The notes beneath the pieces are model-generated. The model ran no database searches. It was not told the origin of the DNA and saw nothing but the letters and a program-made list of their open reading frames with translations. A DNA stretch of 12,835 bases from an uncultured Rhodanobacter sp. GTDB lineage: Bacteria; Pseudomonadota; Gammaproteobacteria; Xanthomonadales; Rhodanobacteraceae. Numbering within the stretch: position 1 is the stretch's first letter; the number at the start of each line of letters is the position of its first letter. Below, in pieces: positions 5,689 through 11,045 of the stretch. The translations under genes were made by a program, and so were the position numbers. The stretch lies in the NCBI GenBank assembly GCA_937906285.1, contig CALCWL010000598.1, forward strand, positions 1 to 12,835. The letters are read 5' to 3'.

Positions 5689-8289
5689 TCAGCGTGATCC
5701 GCGCTGGTAGCGCGTGAAAAACCGGCGATTCGCCAGGTGGACCACGCCCAGATAGGCCGTCGTGACGAGCACGAGTGCGGCCAGCAGCGGAGCGGGCAGC
5801 GGCACGAATCCCAGCCAGGGGGCGAGTGGCGAATAGGGCAGCCCCACCGCCACCGCGACGACAGACAAGGCACCCGCCACCAGCAGGGGATGCGGCCGGT
5901 CGCGGAGCGGGTTCCTGGTCCGGATGATGAAGATCACCAGCACCTGGGTGGCGAGCGATTCGACGAACCAGCCGGTGTGGAAAAGCCCTTCGTCGGCGTG
6001 GAAGACCCACAGCAGCAGCCCGAACACCATGAAGTCGAAGGCGGAGCTGATCGGTCCGAAGGTGAACATGAACCGGCGCACGACACCCAGATCCCAATGA
6101 CGCGGCCGGGCCACCATCGCCTCGTCGACGCGGTCCAGCGGGATGGCCATTTCGGAGAGGTCGTACAGCAGGTTGTTGAGCAGGATCTGGATCGGCAGCA
6201 TCGGCAGGTAGGGCAACAGCAGCACGCCGCCGGCCATCGAGAACATGTTCCCGAAGTTCGAGCTGGTGCCCATCATGATGTACTTGAGGATGTTGGCGAA
6301 GGTGCGGCGGCCCTCGCGCACGCCTTCCGCCAGCACGCCGAGGTCCTTGCGCAGCAGGATCATGCCGGCGGCCTCCCTGGCCACGTCGACGGCGGTGTCC
6401 ACCGAGAACCCGACATCGGCGGCATGCAGCGGCGGCGCGTCGTTGATGCCGTCGCCGAGGTAGCCGACCACGTGGCCCTTGCGGCGCAGCGCGCGGATGA
6501 CGCGCGACTTCTGCACCGGCGTCATGCGGCAGAACAGCGTGGTGGCATCGAGCCGGGCCGCCAGCGCGTCATCGTCCAGCGCGTCGAGCACCGGTCCGGT
6601 CAGCGTGTCGCCCACGGCGAGGCCGAGCTCGCGGCAGACGTGGCGCGTCACCTGCTCGTGATCGCCGGTGACGACTTTCACGGCAACGCCCAGTCCGGCC
6701 AGCGCCACCAGCGCCTCCCTCGCGCCGGTCTTGGGCGGGTCGAGGAAGGCGAGGAAGCCGGCGAGGATCAAGCCGGTTTCATCGACCACGCCGGCATGCT
6801 GCCGGTCCTGTCCGACCGCTTTCCACGCGACGCCCAGCACGCGATAGCCCTCGCTGCCGAGGGCATCGAGAGTCCCGGCCGCGATGGCCCGCGACGCGTC
6901 GTCCAGCGGCGCCGGCGGCAGCCCGGACCGCTCGTACGCCGTGGCCAGGCGCAGCACGTCTTCCGGTGCGCCCTTGACCACGAGCAGGCGCTGGCCGCCG
7001 CTTTCGGCGAGGATCGAAACCCGGCGGCGCTGGAAATCGAAGGGCACCTCGTCGATCTTGCGCCATGGCGCCGGATCGAATGCGGCGGCGTCGAGGATGG
7101 CGTCGTCCAGCGGGCTCTTGAGTCCGGTCTCGAATGCCGCATTGACCTGCGCCATGCGCAGCGCCGAGGCGCTGGCCGCCCCGCCCAGGTCGACCTCGCG
7201 CACCAGCCGGATGCGGGCTTCGGTGAGCGTGCCGGTCTTGTCGCTGCACAACACGTCCATGCCGCCGAGGTCGTGGATGGCGGTCAGGCGCTTCACGATC
7301 ACGTTCTTGCGCGCCATGCGCAGCGCACCATGGGCGAGCGTCACCGACACCACCATCGGCAGCAGCTCGGGCGTGAGGCCCACGGCGAGCGCCAACGCGA
7401 ACAGGAACGATTCGAGTACCGGTCGGTGCAGCAGCAGGTTGACCAGCAGCGCGAACAGCACCAGCAGGACGGTCAGGCGCACGATCATCATGCCGAAATC
7501 GCGGATGCCGCTGGCAAACGCGGTGGGTGGCGGCGTCTTCTGCAGCGATCGGGCAATCGAGCCCAGCTGGGTGTCGCGACCGGTGGCCACCACCAGCGCC
7601 CTGGCCGTGCCGCTGACCACGGAGCTCCCGGTGAAGAGGAGATTTCCCGGGAAGTCTTCCTGTGCCGGGCTGGACGTGGCCAGGTCCGCTCGTTTCTCGG
7701 TCGGATACGGTTCGCCGGTGAGCAGTGCATCGTCGACGTAGAGGTCGCGCGCCTCGATCAACCGGCAGTCGGCCGGAACCAGATCGCCCGCCGCGAGGAG
7801 GATCACGTCGCCGGGGACGAGGTCGGTGGCGGCGACCTGTTCCGGGCGGGCCCGGCGCAGCACGCTTGCCGACAGCGAGACCTGGCGGCGCAGGCTTTCC
7901 GCGGCGTTCTGCGCGCGGTGCTCCTGGACCACGTCCAGCGCCATCGACATGGCCACGATGAGGGTGATCACGACGAAGCTGGCGACGTCGCCGGTGAACG
8001 CCGAGACGGTGGCCGCGCCGAGCAGGATCAGCACGAGCGGATTGCGGAAGCGCGCCGAGACGGCCGACCACAGCCGCCGCGGCACCGCGGTGTCGATACG
8101 GTTCGGTCCGGCCGTGGCGAGCCTGGCCGCGGCGGTGGCCGCATCGAGGCCGCCGTCGGCGGAACCCAGCGAGCGGAACAGATCGTCCAGCGGCAGCGTG
8201 GCCGTGCGCGCGATCGCTGCGCCGGCCGCGGCGTTTCGCGTGGGCGCAGCCGCGTCGCGGCCGGACGCATCGGAATGGTGCGTGCCCAT
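5689..8289 (-). CDS. mgtA: Magnesium-translocating P-type ATPase (MgtA/MgtB type)
   Basis: 866 aa, close to the usual 860-910. It is an inner-membrane P3B-type ATPase expected to import Mg2+. Seen in order: N-terminal cation-ATPase domain (about 30-80), TM1-2 (about 84-118), actuator TGEP at 191-194, TM4 GLTPELLPM at 304-312 (the MgtA form), phosphorylation site SDKTGTLT with Asp350, nucleotide-binding KGAPE at 439-443, TGD at 541-543, hinge GDGINDAPPL at 612-621, NFGNMF at 678-683, and four further membrane segments. The stretch LNNLLYDLSEMAIPLDRVD (704-722) and the GWFVESLATQ helix also match MgtA rather than calcium or potassium pumps. ATG 8289 has AGAGG four bases upstream. A proline-rich 37-codon ORF ends 30 bases before it, and the usp gene lies 176 bases upstream, so usp and mgtA may be one transcript. 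The Mg2+ substrate is a family inference. Confidence 0.9.
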   Translation of the reverse strand: MGTHHSDASGRDAAAPTRNAAAGAAIARTATLPLDDLFRSLGSADGGLDAATAAARLATAGPNRIDTAVPRRLWSAVSARFRNPLVLILLGAATVSAFTGDVASFVVITLIVAMSMALDVVQEHRAQNAAESLRRQVSLSASVLRRARPEQVAATDLVPGDVILLAAGDLVPADCRLIEARDLYVDDALLTGEPYPTEKRADLATSSPAQEDFPGNLLFTGSSVVSGTARALVVATGRDTQLGSIARSLQKTPPPTAFASGIRDFGMMIVRLTVLLVLFALLVNLLLHRPVLESFLFALALAVGLTPELLPMVVSVTLAHGALRMARKNVIVKRLTAIHDLGGMDVLCSDKTGTLTEARIRLVREVDLGGAASASALRMAQVNAAFETGLKSPLDDAILDAAAFDPAPWRKIDEVPFDFQRRRVSILAESGGQRLLVVKGAPEDVLRLATAYERSGLPPAPLDDASRAIAAGTLDALGSEGYRVLGVAWKAVGQDRQHAGVVDETGLILAGFLAFLDPPKTGAREALVALAGLGVAVKVVTGDHEQVTRHVCRELGLAVGDTLTGPVLDALDDDALAARLDATTLFCRMTPVQKSRVIRALRRKGHVVGYLGDGINDAPPLHAADVGFSVDTAVDVAREAAGMILLRKDLGVLAEGVREGRRTFANILKYIMMGTSSNFGNMFSMAGGVLLLPYLPMLPIQILLNNLLYDLSEMAIPLDRVDEAMVARPRHWDLGVVRRFMFTFGPISSAFDFMVFGLLLWVFHADEGLFHTGWFVESLATQVLVIFIIRTRNPLRDRPHPLLVAGALSVVAVAVGLPYSPLAPWLGFVPLPAPLLAALVLVTTAYLGVVHLANRRFFTRYQRGSR

Positions 8290-8319
8290 TTCGCCTCTGC
8301 CTGCCCGCCGACGCTGCCG

Positions 8320-8433
8320 TCAACGCGACCGCGGCGAGCCGATGGCAGCCGCGCCGAACGGGCCGGAACCACCGGGCGGCAGGCCAGTGCGGTCGGCGAG
8401 CGGACTGGGGCAAACCATCGGCATCGGTTGCAT
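8320..8433 (-). CDS. Proline-rich small ORF (37 codons) before the Mg2+ ATPase; candidate leader peptide
   Basis: ATG at 8433-8431, TGA at 8322-8320. The ATG is preceded by GGAG eight bases upstream, better than several real genes in this window. The peptide begins MQPMPMVCPSPL and holds eight prolines in 37 residues, including a PP pair at 19-20. It sits 32 bases after the usp stop and 30 bases before the mgtA start. In Salmonella and E. coli, the short proline-rich mgtL ORF in the mgtA leader controls read-through by ribosome stalling or abortion at low Mg2+. This ORF has the same position and flavour (Pro at residues 3 and 5), but lacks the acidic-proline pairs of MgtL and is longer. It could instead be an ordinary small protein or chance. 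Confidence 0.4.
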   Translation of the reverse strand: MQPMPMVCPSPLADRTGLPPGGSGPFGAAAIGSPRSR

Positions 8434-8465
8434 GGTGGTTTCTCCGCGCGTGGTGCGGGCAGGTC

Positions 8466-9266
8466 TCAGTGCGCGAGGAACAGCGGCAGGTCCGCCTGCC
8501 TGAGCATCCAGCGCGTGACGCCGCCCATGGCCAGCTCGCTGAGGCGCGAGCGGCCCCAGGCGCCCATCACCAGCAGGTCGGCGTCGAACGCCCGGGCGGC
8601 GGCCAGCAGCGCGGGGCCTTCATCGTGTTCGGCCGGGAACGGCTGCCATTGCACCTCGATGCCGTGGCGCGCGAACCAGCCGCGCAGCGGCAGCGGCGGC
8701 GGGCTGATGCCGGGCAGGCCGCCGCGCTCGCCATCGAGCACCCGCACGGCGGATGCCTGCGCCAGCAGCGGCAGCGCCGCCTTCACCGCCTGCGCGGCTT
8801 CGCCGGAGCCGTTCCATGCGATGACGATGCGCTGCGCCTGCAGCGTGTCGCCACCGATGTCGGGCAGGAGCAGCATCGGTGAGCTGCGGACGAACAACGC
8901 GCGCGTGATGTCGTCGGCCCCGAGCGCGGCATCCGGGTCGCCGACCTTCAGTTCGCCGATCATGAGGTCGGCCAGCCGCGAGCGCTTGGCCAGCGCCTGC
9001 GCGGAGATGCCGCGCATCACCTCCCATGCGCCGTCCACGCCCGCGTTGCGGCACTGCTGCAGCCACCAGTCGCGTCGATCCAGCGCCGCCTGTTCCTCGG
9101 CGGCCAGCACCTCGATCACGTCGGGTATCGCCATCAGCGAAGGACACACCGCCACCACCTGCAGCCCGGTGGCGAACGCGCCGTGGCGCCTGGCCAGCGC
9201 CAGCGCCGCGCCCGGCCACGACGGGTTGTCCGAGGTCCCGCCGACGTTGACGATGATGTCCAGCAC
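8466..9266 (-). CDS. Tandem-domain universal stress protein
   Basis: 266 aa from the GTG at 9266, chosen because GGGAG sits five bases upstream. An ATG at 9308 extends the frame but has no clear ribosome binding site and lies upstream of the start of transcription predicted from the FNR-like box. Two Usp domains are seen: one beginning LDIIVNVGG, the second from about residue 150 (QRIVIAWNGSGEAAQAVKAA). Only the second has the nucleotide-binding signature, GAWGRSRLSELAMGGVTRWM from residue 235, fitting G-x2-G-x9-G. The first domain's equivalent loop is degenerate. Cytoplasmic Usp proteins support survival under starvation and oxygen limitation. In Pseudomonas aeruginosa several are ANR-dependent and needed for anaerobic survival. 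The FNR-like promoter upstream fits that pattern. The exact biochemical role of this protein is unknown. Confidence 0.9.
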   Translation of the reverse strand: MLDIIVNVGGTSDNPSWPGAALALARRHGAFATGLQVVAVCPSLMAIPDVIEVLAAEEQAALDRRDWWLQQCRNAGVDGAWEVMRGISAQALAKRSRLADLMIGELKVGDPDAALGADDITRALFVRSSPMLLLPDIGGDTLQAQRIVIAWNGSGEAAQAVKAALPLLAQASAVRVLDGERGGLPGISPPPLPLRGWFARHGIEVQWQPFPAEHDEGPALLAAARAFDADLLVMGAWGRSRLSELAMGGVTRWMLRQADLPLFLAH

Positions 9267-9306
9267 GATGTCTCCCGCGCCAGCCGCGATGGCCGGGCAC
9301 GCTGGC

Positions 9307-9348
9307 ATGCTCTGGCCGATCGCGCCGCGCGGTTTTGACCGTGGTCAA
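9307..9348 (-). promoter_or_regulatory. FNR/ANR-box promoter upstream of the universal stress protein
   Basis: TTGAC-CGTG-GTCAA at 9335-9348 is a perfect inverted repeat, extending to TTTGACC-N2-GGTCAAA (9334-9349). It differs from TTGAT-N4-ATCAA only by a symmetric T-to-C change in each half. On the minus strand GAGCAT (9312-9307) is centred exactly 32 bases from the box centre. It matches TATAAT at only 3/6 but keeps A2, A5 and T6. Predicted transcription start is near 9300, giving a leader of about 33 bases to the GTG at 9266. The site lies between the end of the regulator gene and usp, so it can only serve a minus-strand gene here. Confidence 0.6.
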
Positions 9349-9354
9349 ACCCCG

Positions 9355-9371
9355 GCACGAAATCGACGTGC
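9355..9371 (-). terminator. Possible hairpin after the FNR-type regulator gene
   Basis: GCACG (9355-9359) and CGTGC (9367-9371) form a five-base-pair stem with a seven-base loop, 24 bases past the regulator's stop codon. No T-run follows on the minus strand, so intrinsic termination is doubtful. Confidence 0.2.
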
Positions 9372-9394
9372 TCGGAGCGTTGGTGCGCCGCAGC

Positions 9395-10129
9395 CTACGC
9401 CATGTCGATGTCGCCGCCGCAAAGTTCGTCGAGCAGGTCGCGACGCAGGATCTGCACCGACTTGCGATTCACCGACAGGACGCCGGCGGATTCCATCTTG
9501 CCGAACAGCCGGCTGACCGTCTCCAGCGCCAGCCCCAGATAGTTGGCGATGTCCTCGCGCGACATCGGCAGGATCAGCGCCAGCGGGTCGCGCGACAGGC
9601 GCGCATAGCGGTCGGACATGCGCCGGATGAAGACCGCCAGCCGCCGCTGCGCCTGCTGTTTGCCCATCAGCACCAGGTGGCTCTGCTCGTCGACCAGCGC
9701 GCCGCTGATCACCCGCATCAGCTGGTGGTTCAACGCCGGCAGGTTGGCGATGACCTCCTGCAGCTGCGCGTAGCGCAGTTCGCACACGCTGGTGCGCTCC
9801 AGCGCCTGGGCCGTGCATGGATAGTGCTCGTTGATGAGGCCGCCGATGCCCATGATGTCGCCGGGCAGGTGGAAACCGAGGATCTGCACGTCGCCTTCGG
9901 ACCCTTCCACGAAGGTCTTCAGCGACCCGGCACGCACCACGTACAACGCGCCGAACTGGCGGCCCTGCGGGAACAGCGTCTGCCCGCGATCGAGCGGCAG
10001 CATGTCGCGCGCGGTGGCGTTGAGCGTCTGCAGATCGCCCGCGCTGAGCCCCGCCGGCAGGCGGAAATCGTGGATGGCGCAGTAACCGCAGTTGCGCCTG
10101 AGCTCGTCGAGATCGAGATCTGATGTCAT
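9395..10129 (-). CDS. anr: FNR/ANR-type Crp-family transcriptional regulator with altered cluster cysteines
   Basis: 244 aa from the ATG at 10129, the same length as Pseudomonas ANR. A GTG at 10174 would add 15 non-conserved residues. Domains: N-terminal cysteine region (14-24), cyclic-nucleotide-like beta barrel (about 45-130, with GxLKTF-like GSLKTF at 68-73 and FHLPGDIMG at 86-94), dimer helix, and C-terminal helix-turn-helix with recognition helix LETVSRLF (202-209). Glu203, Ser206 and Arg207 match the FNR residues that read TTGAT half-sites. FNR and ANR bind an oxygen-labile 4Fe-4S cluster through C-x2-C-x5-C plus a central Cys. Here Cys14, Cys17 and central Cys116 are present, but the third N-terminal position is Arg23 (CGC codon). 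An additional Cys105 lies 11 residues before Cys116. Oxygen sensing may therefore be altered. It probably controls the FNR-like boxes in the window. The symbol marks family, not proven orthology. Confidence 0.88.
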   Translation of the reverse strand: MTSDLDLDELRRNCGYCAIHDFRLPAGLSAGDLQTLNATARDMLPLDRGQTLFPQGRQFGALYVVRAGSLKTFVEGSEGDVQILGFHLPGDIMGIGGLINEHYPCTAQALERTSVCELRYAQLQEVIANLPALNHQLMRVISGALVDEQSHLVLMGKQQAQRRLAVFIRRMSDRYARLSRDPLALILPMSREDIANYLGLALETVSRLFGKMESAGVLSVNRKSVQILRRDLLDELCGGDIDMA

Positions 10130-10259
10130 GCCGTTCGACGCCCTCGCTGCCTTCAATGGCTCATCCGCCGGCACACGTGGCAGCAGGATCGAACCTGCCG
10201 TGCGTCCATCGACGGGTGGCTCAGATTAACCCTTCTGTCGTCGGGCGGGCGTATCGCCC
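10130..10259 (-). other. Leader/promoter region of the FNR-type regulator
   Basis: 130 bases between the tyrA-like stop and the regulator start. It holds a short hairpin right after the tyrA-like stop (GGGCG/CGCCC, 10247-10259, no T-run). An AT-richer patch at 10222-10234 could include a promoter. Another hairpin with GCAGG/CCTGC arms lies at 10183-10198. I see no FNR-like box here, so autoregulation of the classical kind is not supported. Confidence 0.35.
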
Positions 10260-11045
10260 TCATTCGCACCCGGGCCGCGTTGCGATCGCCATGCCGTCGT
10301 CCGGGTCGACCAGCAGCTGCCGGTGGATGCGCTCCAGTTCGCGCAGCAGGCTTTCGCGCGCTTCGGCGGCGTACGGGTTCTCGCGCTGGATCGCGCCGAA
10401 CAGGTGGCCGGCATCGCCGCGCACCGCCTCCAGCATGCGCTGCAGGCCCTGGAACGATGGCGGCGCCATCGGCATGGCCTCGTCCACGCCCATGTCGATC
10501 AGCCCCTTGGCGATGAAGAACGCCAGGGCGTGCGTGCCGGCCATGGCGCGGTCGTGGCTTGCCGGGTCCTGCACGATGACCTCGCAGTCCAGCGCGCGGA
10601 ACAGGTTGTCGGCGCGCGCGGCGGCGTGCGGGTGCGCTGCGGCGGGGCACAGCACCACGCGGCGCGGGTGGTCGCCGCGGGCCAGGCTGATCGGACCGAA
10701 CAGCGGGTGCGTGCCGAGGTGCGGGATGTCCGTGCCGAGCAGTTCGTCCATCAGCGCGCAGGGATGCAGCTTGACGCTGCCCACGTCGAACACGGCCTGC
10801 CCGGCATGCAGCAGCGGGCGCAAGGCCAGCAGCGCGGCGCGCAGGTGCGGCACCGGCATGGCCAGCACGATCCAGTTGGCGTCGGCAGTTGCCGCAACCA
10901 GCGAGGGTGCCGCCAGCTCCGCCGGCACCGTCGCCTGCGGGTCGAACACCTGCACCGGATGGCCGGCCTGCAGCAGCAGTTCGACGAAGGCCTTGCCGAA
11001 GCGGCCGTAGCCGAGCACGGCCACGCGCGGCAGCGCGGCGCTCAC
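10260..11045 (-). CDS. Prephenate dehydrogenase-like protein (short TyrA)
   Basis: 261 aa from a GTG at 11045 that overlaps the stop of the upstream decarboxylase by four bases (GTGA), so translation is probably coupled. The open frame continues far upstream but only in the shadow of the decarboxylase. The N-terminus is a Rossmann fold with GYGRFG at residues 12-17 and Asp35 at the end of the second strand, which suggests NAD rather than NADP. TyrA hallmarks follow: DVGSVK at 87-92, THPLFGP at 112-118 (His113 corresponds to the catalytic HP motif) and SHDRAMAGTHALAF at 163-176. TyrA oxidatively decarboxylates prephenate to 4-hydroxyphenylpyruvate, the tyrosine precursor. The protein is shorter than stand-alone TyrA with an ACT domain and lacks any regulatory or chorismate mutase domain. 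It could be a specialised-metabolism TyrA acting on a prephenate analogue. No Shine-Dalgarno is evident. Confidence 0.85.
   Translation of the reverse strand: MSAALPRVAVLGYGRFGKAFVELLLQAGHPVQVFDPQATVPAELAAPSLVAATADANWIVLAMPVPHLRAALLALRPLLHAGQAVFDVGSVKLHPCALMDELLGTDIPHLGTHPLFGPISLARGDHPRRVVLCPAAAHPHAAARADNLFRALDCEVIVQDPASHDRAMAGTHALAFFIAKGLIDMGVDEAMPMAPPSFQGLQRMLEAVRGDAGHLFGAIQRENPYAAEARESLLRELERIHRQLLVDPDDGMAIATRPGCE

Noticed and set aside
9267..9308. ATG at 9308 as the usp start
   Set aside because: It has no clear Shine-Dalgarno and sits inside the putative -10 region of the FNR-like promoter. The GTG at 9266 has GGGAG five bases upstream and begins at the conserved first Usp strand.
5737..9516. 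A 1259-codon open frame on the + strand across the ATPase and usp genes
   Set aside because: It is the antisense shadow of two well-supported minus-strand genes in GC-rich DNA. Its translation is low-complexity (rich in Arg, His, Gln, Ala) with no recognisable domain.
10183..10198. tRNA T-arm-like hairpin (GCAGG, loop with TTCGAT on the minus strand, CCTGC)
   Set aside because: The loop has six bases rather than seven when the stem pairs, and no acceptor stem, anticodon arm or D-arm can be found around it.
10247..10259. Five-base-pair hairpin immediately after the tyrA-like stop as a terminator
   Set aside because: The stem is short, the loop has three bases and no T-run follows. It is mentioned only as part of the intergenic region.
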